A DNA stretch of 64,000 bases, taken from contig NZ_LSIF01000083.1 of NCBI RefSeq assembly GCF_001556105.1, forward strand, positions 155,070-219,069, written 5' to 3'. The position numbers were made by a program, and so were the translations under genes. This document shows, in pieces, positions 18,637 through 28,365 of this stretch (within the stretch, counting starts at the first letter, position 1; every line of letters begins with the position of its first letter). Below the pieces are notes generated by a model. The model saw nothing but the letters and a program-made list of their open reading frames with translations. It was not told the DNA's origin and made no database searches. The stretch comes from Pseudoxanthomonas mexicana. Its GTDB lineage: Bacteria > Pseudomonadota > Gammaproteobacteria > Xanthomonadales > Xanthomonadaceae.

Positions 18637-19038
18637 ATGGGCATGATCAGCGAGTTCAAGGAATTCATTGCGCGCGGCAACGTGGTCGATCTGGCCGTCG
18701 GTGTCGTCATCGGTGCCGCGTTCGGCAAGATCGTCAGCAGCCTGGTCGATGGCATCGTGATGCCGCTGGTGGGCCTGCTGTTGGGCGGCGTGAAGTTCAG
18801 CGACCTGGCGTTGACCCTGCGCACGGCCGAGATCGATGCGGCCGGCAAGGAAATCGCACCGGCGCTGTTGCTGAAGTACGGCGCCTTCCTGCAGACGACG
18901 ATCGACTTCCTGCTCATCGCCTTCGTGATCTTCCTGGTCCTGAAGGCCTACAACCGCGTGCGTGCGCCGGCGCCGGCCGCCGCCACGCCCGAAGACATCC
19001 TGCTGCTGCGCGAGATCCGCGATTCGCTGAAGAAGTAA
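18637..19038 (+). CDS. mscL: Large-conductance mechanosensitive channel
   Basis: MscL opens under high membrane tension and releases solutes on hypo-osmotic shock. The 133-residue sequence has the diagnostic N-terminus EFKEFIARGNVVDLAVGVVIGAAFGKIV (landmarks FKEFIARGNVVDLAVGVVIG), a variable periplasmic loop, a second membrane helix FLLIAFVIFLVLKA and a C-terminal helix LLLREIRDSLKK. Ribosome site GGAGGA lies just upstream of the ATG. A terminator follows. Confidence 0.97.
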   Translation: MGMISEFKEFIARGNVVDLAVGVVIGAAFGKIVSSLVDGIVMPLVGLLLGGVKFSDLALTLRTAEIDAAGKEIAPALLLKYGAFLQTTIDFLLIAFVIFLVLKAYNRVRAPAPAAATPEDILLLREIRDSLKK

Positions 19039-19083
19039 GCGGACGCTGTATTCCGAACCGGCAACACCGGCAAGGGAACGACG

Positions 19084-19118
19084 AGGCCACGGGCTGTTAA
19101 GCTCGTGGCCTTCGTTTT
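19084..19118 (+). terminator. Rho-independent terminator of mscL
   Basis: A 12-bp stem (AGGCCACGGGCT, GTTA loop, AGCTCGTGGCCT, with one G-T wobble) is followed by TCGTTTT. It sits between mscL and the M28 peptidase gene, whose ATG is 12 bases further. Confidence 0.8.
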
Positions 19119-19130
19119 CCGGGATATGCC

Positions 19131-20534
19131 ATGCGTCTTGCTCCGCTGCTGCTTGCCCTGCCCCTCGCCGTTCCTGCGCTCGCCGCCGATCGCGAGACAC
19201 GCATTCCCGATGCCGCCCTCGCGACCGCCGCGACGCTGCGCGAACAGGCGCTGGCCGACGATACCGGCTGGAAGGTGGTCGAATCACTGACCACCGAGAT
19301 TGGCCCGCGACTGGCCGGCAGCGAGGCCGATGCGAAGGCAGTGGCGTGGGCACAGGCGAAGTTCAAGGCACTGGGCTTCGACAAGGTGTGGATCGAACCG
19401 GTGACGTTTCCCAAATGGGTACGACGCAGCGAGAGCGCTGCGGTCCTGGGGCCGAATGCCCAGCCGCTGACCATCACCGCGCTGGGTGGCAGCCCGGCCG
19501 GCAAGGTGGATGCGGAGATCGTCCGCTTCGCCGACCTGGCGGCGCTGGAGGCCGTACCTGCCGATTCGCTGGCCGGCAGGATCGCCTTCGTCGACTACGC
19601 GATGAAGGCCGCGCGCGATGGCAGCGACTACCGCAACGGCGGCGCGATCCGATCGAAGGGTCCGTCGGCGGCGATCCGCGCGGGTGCCGTCGCCTTCCTG
19701 ATGCGCTCGGCCGGCACGGACAACCACCGCGTCGCGCACACCGGCATCACCCGCTTCGACGAAGGCCTGACGCCGGTGCCGTCCGCCTCGCTGACCATTC
19801 CCGACGCCGACCAGCTCGCACGCCTGCTGCAACGCGGCCCGGTGCGCGTGTCCTTGGCACTGGATTGCGGCTGGGACGGCGCGTACACCTCGCACAACGT
19901 CATCGGCGAGATCACCGGGCGCAGCTTGCCGAAGGAGGTCGTGGTGATCGGCGGCCACCTGGATTCGTGGGACCTGGGCACCGGTGCGATCGACGATGGC
20001 GCCGGCATCGGCATCACCATGGCCGCGGGCCACCTGATCGGCAAACTGAAGCAGGCGCCGAAGCGCACGATCCGCGTGATCGCCTTCGCCAACGAGGAAC
20101 AAGGCCTGTACGGCGGCAAGGCGTATGCGGAGAAGCACCTGGCCGACATCACCCGTCATCAGATCGCCGCCGAGAGCGACTTCGGCGCGGGGCGCATCTA
20201 TGCGTTCAATACCGGCGCACCAGACCACGCGCGCAAGGCGACCGAACAGATCGCGCAGGCGCTGGCGCCGCTGGGCATCGAGTACGCCCCCGGCAAGGGC
20301 AGCGCAGGGCCGGACATCAGCCCGTTCGCCGCCAAGGGCATGGCGTGGGCATGGCTGGCCCAGGACGGCAGCGATTATTTCCACCTGCACCACAATGCCG
20401 ACGACACGCTGGACAAGATCGACCCCGCCGCGCTGGCGCAGAACGTCGCCGCCTACACGGTGTTCGCGTATCTCGCGGCGGAAGCCGATGGCGATTTCGG
20501 CAGCCAGCTCAAGGACGCCGCTTCCGCCAAGTAA
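19131..20534 (+). CDS. Exported M28-family zinc peptidase
   Basis: A signal peptide (MRLAPLLLALPLAVPALAAD) leads a 467-residue protein. The co-catalytic zinc ligands of M28 aminopeptidases are visible in order: GGHLDSWDLGTGAIDDGAG (His and Asp), ANEEQGLYGG (catalytic and ligand Glu), AESDFGAG (Asp) and FHLHHNADDTLDKI (His). An insert of about 100 residues before the zinc site (GSDYRNGGAIRSKGP) resembles a PA domain. It is probably a periplasmic aminopeptidase or carboxypeptidase Q-like enzyme. It ends three bases from the convergent methyltransferase gene. Confidence 0.92.
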   Translation: MRLAPLLLALPLAVPALAADRETRIPDAALATAATLREQALADDTGWKVVESLTTEIGPRLAGSEADAKAVAWAQAKFKALGFDKVWIEPVTFPKWVRRSESAAVLGPNAQPLTITALGGSPAGKVDAEIVRFADLAALEAVPADSLAGRIAFVDYAMKAARDGSDYRNGGAIRSKGPSAAIRAGAVAFLMRSAGTDNHRVAHTGITRFDEGLTPVPSASLTIPDADQLARLLQRGPVRVSLALDCGWDGAYTSHNVIGEITGRSLPKEVVVIGGHLDSWDLGTGAIDDGAGIGITMAAGHLIGKLKQAPKRTIRVIAFANEEQGLYGGKAYAEKHLADITRHQIAAESDFGAGRIYAFNTGAPDHARKATEQIAQALAPLGIEYAPGKGSAGPDISPFAAKGMAWAWLAQDGSDYFHLHHNADDTLDKIDPAALAQNVAAYTVFAYLAAEADGDFGSQLKDAASAK

Positions 20535-20537
20535 GGC

Positions 20538-21389
20538 TCAGCGGTTGCGCTGCGCCCATTGCGCCAGGAACACGGCGGTGGCGGCGGCGACATTGAGGCT
20601 CTCGACGGCACCACTGCCAGGAATGGACAGTCGCTGGTCGCAGGCTGCGGCGAGCTGCGCGTCCATGCCCTCGCCTTCGGCACCCATCACGTAGACCAGG
20701 CGCTGCGGCAGCGTCGCAGCGAACAGCGCATCGCCACCGCGCACCACCGTCGCGGCCAGCGAGAAGCCGGCGCCGCGCAGTTGGCCGATCGCATTTTCCG
20801 CATTGCCCATCCGTACCAGCGGGACCTGTTCCGCGCCGCCCTCGGCCACGCGCGCGGCCGCGCCTGACAGCGCCAGCGTCGAGTCGCGCGGCAGCAGGAT
20901 GCCGGCCACGCCGAAGTGCGCGGCCGACCGCAGGATGGCGCCGAAGTTGTGCGGATTGCCTACGCCGTCCAGCCACAGCGCGGCCACCGGCCTGCCTTCG
21001 GGCAGCGCGCGCAACCAGTCGCCCATCGGCATCGGCTCGACCTTCAGCACGTCGGCGAGCACGCCTTCGTGATGCGTGCTCGCAGCGAGGCGATCGAGAT
21101 CACCCTCCTCCACCACGCGATAGCCGACACGCTGCTTGACGCACCACGCCAGCAACGGCTTCAGCGCCGGGATGCGCGCTTCGGTCAGGTAGACCTTGCG
21201 GATGGCCTCCGGCCGGCGTGCGAACACCGCGTGCAGGGCATTGAGGCCATACAGGCGCAATTCGCTGCGATTCGCGGCGTGCGCGGGCGCCTCGGTCCGC
21301 TCGGCTGGCGGGGGCGGACGTCGCGCGGGAGGAGGACCGCCCGCACGCGGGGGACGCGGCGGAGATCGTTTGTCCCAGGGACCGCTCAT
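20538..21389 (-). CDS. TrmH/SpoU-family RNA methyltransferase, YfiF-like
   Basis: The C-terminal 150 residues have the three SPOUT motifs: LDGVGNPHNFGAILRSAAHF, YVMGAEGEGM and SIPGSGAVESLNVAAA, which make the SAM knot. The stretch ALSGAAARVAEGGAEQVPL resembles the E. coli YfiF subgroup more than RlmB. A substrate-binding L30e-like domain (about residues 45-115) precedes it, and a proline-rich, arginine-rich tail (about residues 7-40) begins the protein. Its RNA target is unknown. Confidence 0.88.
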   Translation of the reverse strand: MSGPWDKRSPPRPPRAGGPPPARRPPPPAERTEAPAHAANRSELRLYGLNALHAVFARRPEAIRKVYLTEARIPALKPLLAWCVKQRVGYRVVEEGDLDRLAASTHHEGVLADVLKVEPMPMGDWLRALPEGRPVAALWLDGVGNPHNFGAILRSAAHFGVAGILLPRDSTLALSGAAARVAEGGAEQVPLVRMGNAENAIGQLRGAGFSLAATVVRGGDALFAATLPQRLVYVMGAEGEGMDAQLAAACDQRLSIPGSGAVESLNVAAATAVFLAQWAQRNR

Positions 21390-21468
21390 GTCATGCCTGC
21401 CTGAAATACCGGATTCAACGGCAATTCTTCCATGTTCGCGGCACGCTGCGAAGCAGGAGCGTCCCGGA

Positions 21469-22038
21469 TCAGGCGACCCATAGCCGGCCGAACAGCCGCA
21501 GGTCGTGCAGGCCGTCAGCCTTCAGGATCGCGGCGCGCCGTGTCCCCTCTTCGATGAACGCGTTGTTTTGCAGCACGCGCGCAGAGGCCGGATTGGCATC
21601 CAGCACGTTCGCCTCGACGCGGCGCAGCGCCAGCGCGGGCACCACCCAGTCGAGATAGGCCGCCACCACGCGCGTCATATGGCCGTGGCCCCAGTGCGCG
21701 CTGCCCAGCCAGTAGCCGAGTTCGGCGCTGTGCGCCTTTTCGCCCGCATGCGGACGCGCCGCGATGCCGCCACAGGCCTCGCCGTCGATCTCGATGGCCA
21801 ACACCGGATGCGCGAGATCCACCACGCGTCCGGCGAGGAAGTCCTCGCCGTCTGCACGCGTGTAGGGATGCGGGAAGCGGTCGCTCAACCCACGCGGCAC
21901 CCGCGGATCATCCGCATGGCGCAGCAGCGCCTCCAGATCATCCTGCCGCCAGGCACGCAGCAGGAACCCGTTGCCGTCGATGCGCACGCCGTCGAACGGG
22001 CGTGCAGAGGGCCTGCCGGGGCTATGCGGGTAGGTCAT
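21469..22038 (-). CDS. RimJ/RimL-type GNAT acetyltransferase
   Basis: In 189 residues the protein shows the RimJ-like pattern: LLRAWRQDDLEALLRHADDP at the N-terminus, AELGYWLGSAHWGHGHMTRV (acetyl-CoA loop) and VEANVLDANPASARVLQNNAF before a final beta strand. These enzymes acetylate protein N-termini or small amines. It starts 12 bp downstream of... the preceding RND gene lies on the same strand and this gene follows its stop by 12 bp, so co-transcription with the efflux genes is possible. Confidence 0.87.
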   Translation of the reverse strand: MTYPHSPGRPSARPFDGVRIDGNGFLLRAWRQDDLEALLRHADDPRVPRGLSDRFPHPYTRADGEDFLAGRVVDLAHPVLAIEIDGEACGGIAARPHAGEKAHSAELGYWLGSAHWGHGHMTRVVAAYLDWVVPALALRRVEANVLDANPASARVLQNNAFIEEGTRRAAILKADGLHDLRLFGRLWVA

Positions 22039-22050
22039 GCAGGCCCTGCG

Positions 22051-25000
22051 TCAGCCATGACCACCGACGGAAGGCGTTTCCGCCTCCAGCTTGCTCAATT
22101 CATGCGCGACTGCTTCCGGCGAGCGCGTGAACGGCGCCAGCAGCGCGTAGAACGCCGGCACCACGTACAGCGACAGCAGCGTGGAGAAGGTCACGCCGAA
22201 GATCACCACGATGCCGATGGTCGCGCGACTGGCCGAACCCGGACCGCCGGCCACGACCAGCGGGATGGCGCCGACCACCGTGGCCACCGACGTCATCAGG
22301 ATCGGGCGCAAGCGCACGCGCGCGGACTCGGCAATGGCCTGCGCGACGCTGGACCCGTCATCGCGCAACTGGTTGGCGAACTCGACGATGAGGATGCCGT
22401 TCTTCGCCGCCAGGCCGATCAGCATCACGATGCCGATCTGGCTGAAGAGATTCAGCGTGCTGCCGGTGACCCAGAGGCCGATCAACGCGCCCAGCACCGC
22501 CAGCGGCACCGTCAGCATGATGATCAGCGGATGGATGAAACTCTCGAACTGCGCCGCCAGCACCAGGTAGACGATCAGCAACGCCAGCGTGAAGGTCAGC
22601 AGGATCGCGCCGCCCGCTTCCTGGTACTCGCGCGATTCGCCCTTCCAGTCGATCTGCGCGTAGTCCGGCAGTTCTTCCGCCACCGTCTGCCGCGTCCACT
22701 CCAGTGCTTCACCCATCGTGTAGCCGGGCGCGAGGCCGGCGCTGATGGTGATCGAGCGCAGGCGGTTGAAGCGGTTGAAGGTGCCGGGCTCGGCGACCTC
22801 ACTGAGTGTCACCAGGTTGGACAGCGGCACCAGCGCCCTGTCGGTGCGACTGAGCCCGAGCGACGAGATCAACGAGCCGTCGCTACCCCGCACGTAGGTC
22901 TGCGCCAGGTCCTCGACGTTGGCGCGCTTGTCGCGACCGGCCTGCAGCATGACATCGTATTCCTCGCCGTTGTCGACGTAGGTGGTCACCTGGCGCGAAC
23001 CCATCATCGTTTCCAGCGTGCGGCCGATCTCCTGCACCGATACGCCGAGGTCGGCGGCGCGGTCGCGGTTGATGTTCACGCGCATCTGCGGGCGGGTTTC
23101 CTTGTAGTCGGAATCCGGATCCTCGATGCCGGGATTGCCTTCCATGCGCTGCAGGATGCGGTCGCGCCACTGCGCCAGCTCGGCGTAGTCCGGACCACCC
23201 AGCACCAGCTGGTAGCGCTGGCCGCGGCTGCCGACCAGGCCACCCGCCACGTTGGCGCGCGCCTGCACGCCGGGCAGCTTGGACAACTCGGCCCGCAGGC
23301 TGCCGACGACTTCGTCGGTCGTGACGTCGCGGTCCTTCCAGTCCTGCAGGAACACGATCACCTGGCCGGTGTGCATCTCTTCGCCGCCACCGAAGCTTCG
23401 CGGCGCGCGCGAGTTGGCGCGCACGATCGGCTTGTCGCCACCGACCTGCTCCATGACGATGCGCTCGACCTGTTGCATCTGGTTGACCATGTAATCGAAG
23501 CCCGCGCCTTCCGGGCCGTCGACCATGACGAAGAAGCGGCCACGGTCTTCCGCCGGCGCGAGTTCGCTGGGCACACGCAGGCCGAGCAGGACGATCGCGA
23601 TGCCGCACAGCGCCATCGCGGCCAGCACGAGGACGAGGATGCGCTTGCCCGTCATGCCGACCATGCGCTCCACATGACGCCCGTAGCCACTGCTGATCCG
23701 CGTGAGCGTGCGGTTGGTCCACGCATTCAGGCCGCGTGGCTCGGTGTGCGGGCGCACCAGCTTCGACGACATCATCGGCGTCAGCGTCAGCGCGACGAAG
23801 GCGGAGATCGCCACCGCCGCCGCCAGCGCCACCGACAGCTCGCGGAACAGGCGACCCGTGTTGCCCTCCATGAAACCGACCGGCAGGAACACCGCCACCA
23901 GCACCGCCGTGGTCGCGATCACCGCGAACGCGACCTGCGCGGTGCCGCGGCGTGCGGCCACGAGTGGCGGCTCGCCAAGGTCCGCGCGGCGCTGCACGTT
24001 CTCCAGCACCACGATGGCGTCGTCAACCACCAGGCCGATGCAGAGCACCAGCGCCAGCAGCGTCAGCAGGTTGATCGAAAAACCGAACGCGTACAGCGCG
24101 ATGAACGACGCGATCAGGCACACCGGCACCGTCACCGCCGGGATCAGCGCGGCGCGCAGGCTGCCGAGGAACAGCCAGATCACCAGGAACACCAGCAGCG
24201 TCGCTTCGCCCAGCGTCCAGTACACGCGCTCGATCGAGGCTTCGATGAAGGTGGTGCTGTCGAAGGCGACGAAGATGTCCGTGTTCGCCGGCAAGGTCTG
24301 CTGGATGATCGCGGCCTCCGCACGCGCCGCGCGCGCCACATCCAGCGCATTGGCGGTCGACGTGCGCACGATGCCCAGGCCGACGTTCGGCACGGCGTTG
24401 CTGCGCAGGTAGGAGCGGCGCTCCTCCGCGCCCAGTTCGACCTGCGCCACGTCGCCCAGGCGCACCGGATAGCCGTTCGGGCCCTTGCGCAGCGGCAGTT
24501 GCGCGAACTGCTCGGGCCGCTGGTAACCACGCTCGACACGCAGGGTGAAGTCGCGCGTCTGCGATTCGATGCGGCCGGCCGGCAGTTCGACGTTCTGCGC
24601 GCGCAGCGCCGTCTCGACGTCGTTGGTGGTCACGCCGCGCGCGGCCATCGCCTTGCGATCCAGCCAGATGCGCATGGCATACCGTTGGCCACCGCCGAGT
24701 TGCACGCGCGCCACGCCGTCGAGCGCGGACAGGCGGTCCAGCACGTAACGGTCGGCGTAGTCGGTCAGCTCCATCGTGTCCATCACGGTGGAGCGCATGT
24801 TCAACCAGATGATGACTTCGGCATCGGCCTCGACCTTGGAGATCTGCGGCGGGTCCGCTTCTTCCGGCAGGCGGTTCATCACGCGGCTGACGCGATCGCG
24901 CACGTCGTTCGCGGCGGCTTCGATGTCGCGGCTGAGGTTGAACTCGATGGTGACGTCGGCGCGGCCGTTGCGGCTGCTCGACTGGATGGTCTTGATGCCC

Positions 25001-25224
25001 TCGATGCCGGACAGGCCGTCCTCGAGGATCTGGGTGATGCGGGTTTCGACGACCGCCGCCGATGCGCCCGGATAGTTCACTTCCACCGACACGATGGGCG
25101 GATCGATATTGGGCAGCTCGCGCAGGGTCAGGCGCAGGAACGACATCACGCCCAGCACGACCAGCAGCAGACTCACGACGACCGCGAAGACCGGACGTTT
25201 GATCGACAGATCGGAGAGGTTCAT
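22051..25224 (-). CDS. RND efflux pump inner-membrane permease (HAE1 type)
   Basis: A full-length 1057-residue RND transporter. It begins MNLSDLSIKRPVFAVVVSLL, followed by the porter-domain hallmark LRELPNIDPPIVSVEVNYPG and the membrane motif LALVLCIGLVVDDAIVVLEN with the paired aspartates of the proton relay. The C-terminal half repeats the pattern with LIGLAAKNGILIVEFANQLR. The substrate could be drugs, solvents or a metabolite. It starts 5 bp after the adaptor gene. No outer-membrane factor is present here, so a TolC-like protein elsewhere is implied. Confidence 0.95.
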   Translation of the reverse strand: MNLSDLSIKRPVFAVVVSLLLVVLGVMSFLRLTLRELPNIDPPIVSVEVNYPGASAAVVETRITQILEDGLSGIEGIKTIQSSSRNGRADVTIEFNLSRDIEAAANDVRDRVSRVMNRLPEEADPPQISKVEADAEVIIWLNMRSTVMDTMELTDYADRYVLDRLSALDGVARVQLGGGQRYAMRIWLDRKAMAARGVTTNDVETALRAQNVELPAGRIESQTRDFTLRVERGYQRPEQFAQLPLRKGPNGYPVRLGDVAQVELGAEERRSYLRSNAVPNVGLGIVRTSTANALDVARAARAEAAIIQQTLPANTDIFVAFDSTTFIEASIERVYWTLGEATLLVFLVIWLFLGSLRAALIPAVTVPVCLIASFIALYAFGFSINLLTLLALVLCIGLVVDDAIVVLENVQRRADLGEPPLVAARRGTAQVAFAVIATTAVLVAVFLPVGFMEGNTGRLFRELSVALAAAVAISAFVALTLTPMMSSKLVRPHTEPRGLNAWTNRTLTRISSGYGRHVERMVGMTGKRILVLVLAAMALCGIAIVLLGLRVPSELAPAEDRGRFFVMVDGPEGAGFDYMVNQMQQVERIVMEQVGGDKPIVRANSRAPRSFGGGEEMHTGQVIVFLQDWKDRDVTTDEVVGSLRAELSKLPGVQARANVAGGLVGSRGQRYQLVLGGPDYAELAQWRDRILQRMEGNPGIEDPDSDYKETRPQMRVNINRDRAADLGVSVQEIGRTLETMMGSRQVTTYVDNGEEYDVMLQAGRDKRANVEDLAQTYVRGSDGSLISSLGLSRTDRALVPLSNLVTLSEVAEPGTFNRFNRLRSITISAGLAPGYTMGEALEWTRQTVAEELPDYAQIDWKGESREYQEAGGAILLTFTLALLIVYLVLAAQFESFIHPLIIMLTVPLAVLGALIGLWVTGSTLNLFSQIGIVMLIGLAAKNGILIVEFANQLRDDGSSVAQAIAESARVRLRPILMTSVATVVGAIPLVVAGGPGSASRATIGIVVIFGVTFSTLLSLYVVPAFYALLAPFTRSPEAVAHELSKLEAETPSVGGHG

Positions 25225-25229
25225 CGCGC

Positions 25230-26333
25230 TCAGCCCTGGCCGTCGGCGGGCGCGTCCTGCTTGGCGGGCGCCGGGGGCGCGGCATCGGCCACCTTCACGC
25301 CGGGACGCAGCTTGCCGGTGCCGTCGATGACGATGCGGTCACCCGCCGCCACGCCCTTCAGGATCTCGACCCGTCCATCGCGGCGCACACCGGCCGTGAT
25401 CGGCGCCTGCTCGACGCTGCCGTCGGCCTTGACGCGGTAAACGAAGGAGTCGCGGCCCACCTGCACCACCGCGATTTCCGGAATCACCAGTGCCTGCCGC
25501 TCGGGGCGGAACAGGCGCACGTCCAGCAGCATGCCCGGGCGCAGCTGGCGCGCGTCGTTGGGGAATACCGCGCGCACGGTCACGGCACGGGTGGCGGTGT
25601 CGACGCGCGCGTCGATCGTTGCCACCTGCCCCTCGAACGACACCCCGGGATACGCGACCGCGCTTGCCGTCACGGCGTTGCCGGTTTCGACCGTGGCCAG
25701 CGCCGCTTCCGGCACCTGGAAGTCCACGTACATGCGCGAAATGTCGTCGAGCGTGGCGATGCTGCTGCTGGCCGTGATCAGCGAACCGGGGCTGACCTGG
25801 CGGATGCCCAGCACGCCCGCGAACGGCGCGCGCACGCTGCGATCGCTGATATCCGCGCGCGCCTGGCGCACGCGCGCGGCAGCGGCATCGCGCAGCGCCA
25901 GCTGGGTGTCGAGTTGCGAGCGCGCGATCAACTGCTGGTCGGCCAGTTCCTTCTGCCGGCGGTAAAGGCGCTCGGCTTCGGCGAAGGTCGCCTCGGACTG
26001 CACCAGCGCCGCCTGCGCGGAATCGCCCCTCAGCGTCACCAGCGTCTGCCCCGCCGATACCTGTTGCCCGCTCTCGAAGTGCACGTCCTGCACGATCTCG
26101 CTGACTTTCGCCGTCAGGATGACGGATTCGCGCGCCTTCGCGGTGCCCAGTGCCTGCAGGGTGTCGCTCCACGTGGACAACGCCACGGTGCCCGTGGTGA
26201 CGGGGATCGGACGCTCGGCCGCGTTGCCGTTGGCCTTCGCCTGGGCGCCCTTGTCGCCGCCACAGGCAGCGAGCAACAGAAGGGACAGCGCGACCAGCAC
26301 GGCACGGGGGGCGAATCGGTTCAGCATGGACAT
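25230..26333 (-). CDS. RND efflux periplasmic adaptor lipoprotein
   Basis: A 367-residue membrane-fusion protein. It has a lipoprotein signal (LSLLLLAACGGDK, lipobox LAAC), a biotinyl-lipoyl-like pair (VILTAKVSEIVQDVHFESGQ and VRAPFAGVLG), a helical hairpin between them, and the beta-barrel and membrane-proximal segments (LRPGMLLDVRL, then VQVGRDSFVYRV). It lies just upstream of its permease and should link it to an outer-membrane channel. Starts at 26333 and 26327 are equally plausible. Confidence 0.93.
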   Translation of the reverse strand: MSMLNRFAPRAVLVALSLLLLAACGGDKGAQAKANGNAAERPIPVTTGTVALSTWSDTLQALGTAKARESVILTAKVSEIVQDVHFESGQQVSAGQTLVTLRGDSAQAALVQSEATFAEAERLYRRQKELADQQLIARSQLDTQLALRDAAAARVRQARADISDRSVRAPFAGVLGIRQVSPGSLITASSSIATLDDISRMYVDFQVPEAALATVETGNAVTASAVAYPGVSFEGQVATIDARVDTATRAVTVRAVFPNDARQLRPGMLLDVRLFRPERQALVIPEIAVVQVGRDSFVYRVKADGSVEQAPITAGVRRDGRVEILKGVAAGDRIVIDGTGKLRPGVKVADAAPPAPAKQDAPADGQG

Positions 26334-26421
26334 CCCGTAATTTTCGTTATTCAGGCAGTTTACCGGCCCTGCATGACGCAAGCTGCAGTCGATGCGGCGG
26401 TTCGTGCCGGAAACGCGCCAA

Positions 26422-26444
26422 AGGGCGTGTGGTGCACACGCCCT
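26422..26444 (-). terminator. Probable terminator after cysNC
   Basis: Perfect 10-bp stem AGGGCGTGTG with a 3-base loop, followed on the minus strand by only TTTGG. It lies 46 bases beyond the cysNC stop and before the RND adaptor gene, separating two minus-strand units. The short U-run makes it a moderate-confidence terminator. Confidence 0.55.
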
Positions 26445-26490
26445 ACCATGACCTATGACCCTTGCCTGCCGCGGCAGGTCGGCGGGGATG

Positions 26491-28365
26491 CTACTCCAGG
26501 CCCAGCTTCGCGAGCACCTGGAGCGCCAGGGCTTCGGGGTCATGCTCGGCCGCATGCAGGTGCACGTCGGGCTGCCGGGGCACTTCGTACGGCGAGTCGA
26601 TGCCGGTGAAATTGGGAATCTGGCCGGCACGCGCCTTCTTGTACAGGCCCTTCACGTCACGCGCCTCGGCGAGCGCCAGCGGCACGTCGACGAACACCTC
26701 TATGAACTCGCCATCGCCGAAGCGCTCGCGTGCCATCTGACGTTCCGCGCGGAACGGCGAGATGAAGCTGACCAGCACGATCAGGCCGGCGTCGGTCATC
26801 AGCTTCGCGACTTCCGCCACGCGGCGGATGTTCTCGACGCGGTCCTCGTCGGTGAAGCCGAGGTCGCGGTTGAGGCCGTGGCGCACGTTGTCGCCGTCGA
26901 GCAGGAAGCTGTGGTAACCCAGCGCGTGCAGGCGCTTGTCCACCAGGTTGGCGATCGTCGACTTGCCCGCACCGGACAGGCCGGTGAACCACAGCACCTT
27001 CGGCGCCTGGCGTTTCTGGCGCGCCCGCGCGGCCTTGTCGACATCGACATGCTGCCAGTGCACGTTGCCGGCGCGGCGCAGCGCGAAATCCAGCGTGCCG
27101 GCGCCCGCGGTGGTGTTGTCGTAGCGGTCGATCAGGATGAAGCCGCCCAGCACGCGGTTGCGCGCATAGGCCTCGAACGCGATGGGCTCATCCAGGCTGA
27201 GGTTGCAGTAGCCGACCTCGTTGAGCTCCAGCCGGCGTGCGGCCAGATGCTCCTGCGTGTTCACGTCGATGCGGTGCTTGATGTCGGTGACCGTGGCCGC
27301 GACGGTGCGCGCACCGATCTTCAGCCAGTACGGACGGCCCGGCAGCAGTGGCGCGTCCGACATCCACAGCACGTGCGCGGCGAACTGGTCGGCCACTTCC
27401 GGCGGATCGCCGCCGGCGGCGATCACGTCGCCGCGGCTGATGTCGATCTCGTCGGCGAGCGTGAGGGTCACGGCCTGTCCTGCGGACGCCGAAGCCACTT
27501 CGCCATCGGCGCCGAACACCTGCGCCACCCGCGAGCGGCGCGCCGACAGCAGCACGATGACCTCATCACCCGGCTTCACCTCACCCGCGGCAATCGTGCC
27601 GGCGTAGCCGCGGAAATGCTGGTGCGGGCGGTTCACCCACTGCACCGGCAAACGCAGGCCGCCGCCACCGTCGAGCGCTTCGACCTGCACCAGTTCAAGA
27701 TGCTCCAGCAACGCGGGACCGCCGTACCACGGCGTGCGTGCGGAACGCGATGACAGGTTGTCGCCGTCCAGCGCCGACAGCGGGATGCAGGTGACCTCGG
27801 CGATCCCCAGCCGTTGCGCGAGTGCGCGATAGTCGGCGGCGATGCGCTCGAACACGGCTTCGTCGAAATCGACCAGGTCCATCTTGTTGACCGCCAGCAC
27901 CACGTGGCGGATGCCGAGCAGCGAGACGATGTAGCTGTGCCGGTGCGTCTGCGTCAGCAGACCCTTGCGCGCGTCGACCAGCACGACGGCCAGATCGGCG
28001 GTGGAGGCGCCGGTCGCCATGTTGCGCGTGTACTGCTCATGGCCCGGGCAGTCGGCGACGATGAACTTGCGCCGGTCGGTGTCGAAGTAGCGGTAGGCCA
28101 CGTCGATGGTGATGCCCTGCTCGCGCTCGGCCGCCAGCCCGTCCAGCAGCAGCGCGTAGTCGATGCGTTCGCCCTGGGTGCCGTGCTTGCGGCTGTCTTT
28201 CTCCAGCGCGGCCAGCTGGTCGTCGAACAGGCGCTTGCTGTCGTGCAGCAGGCGGCCGATCAATGTGCTCTTGCCGTCGTCCACGCTGCCGCAGGTGATG
28301 AAGCGCAGCAGCGGCTTGTCTTCGTGCTGCTTGAGGTAGCTGGCGATGTCGGTCGCGGCGTTCAT
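26491..28365 (-). CDS. cysNC: Fused sulfate adenylyltransferase large subunit and APS kinase
   Basis: The N-terminal 430 residues are the CysN GTPase (G1 [18 protein letters not shown]3 [13 protein letters not shown]4 NKMD), which drives APS formation with CysD. From about residue 450 a CysC domain follows, with Walker [19 protein letters not shown] and the [15 protein letters not shown] motif, phosphorylating APS to PAPS. The fusion is known from several proteobacteria. It starts with a one-base overlap at the end of cysD, so the pair is an operon. Both halves look intact. Confidence 0.96.
   Translation of the reverse strand: MNAATDIASYLKQHEDKPLLRFITCGSVDDGKSTLIGRLLHDSKRLFDDQLAALEKDSRKHGTQGERIDYALLLDGLAAEREQGITIDVAYRYFDTDRRKFIVADCPGHEQYTRNMATGASTADLAVVLVDARKGLLTQTHRHSYIVSLLGIRHVVLAVNKMDLVDFDEAVFERIAADYRALAQRLGIAEVTCIPLSALDGDNLSSRSARTPWYGGPALLEHLELVQVEALDGGGGLRLPVQWVNRPHQHFRGYAGTIAAGEVKPGDEVIVLLSARRSRVAQVFGADGEVASASAGQAVTLTLADEIDISRGDVIAAGGDPPEVADQFAAHVLWMSDAPLLPGRPYWLKIGARTVAATVTDIKHRIDVNTQEHLAARRLELNEVGYCNLSLDEPIAFEAYARNRVLGGFILIDRYDNTTAGAGTLDFALRRAGNVHWQHVDVDKAARARQKRQAPKVLWFTGLSGAGKSTIANLVDKRLHALGYHSFLLDGDNVRHGLNRDLGFTDEDRVENIRRVAEVAKLMTDAGLIVLVSFISPFRAERQMARERFGDGEFIEVFVDVPLALAEARDVKGLYKKARAGQIPNFTGIDSPYEVPRQPDVHLHAAEHDPEALALQVLAKLGLE

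Noticed and set aside
21505-25440. Plus-strand open frame of 1311 codons opposite the RND permease
   Set aside because: Antisense to an intact 1057-residue transporter; composition is Arg/His/Gln-rich and has no family similarity.
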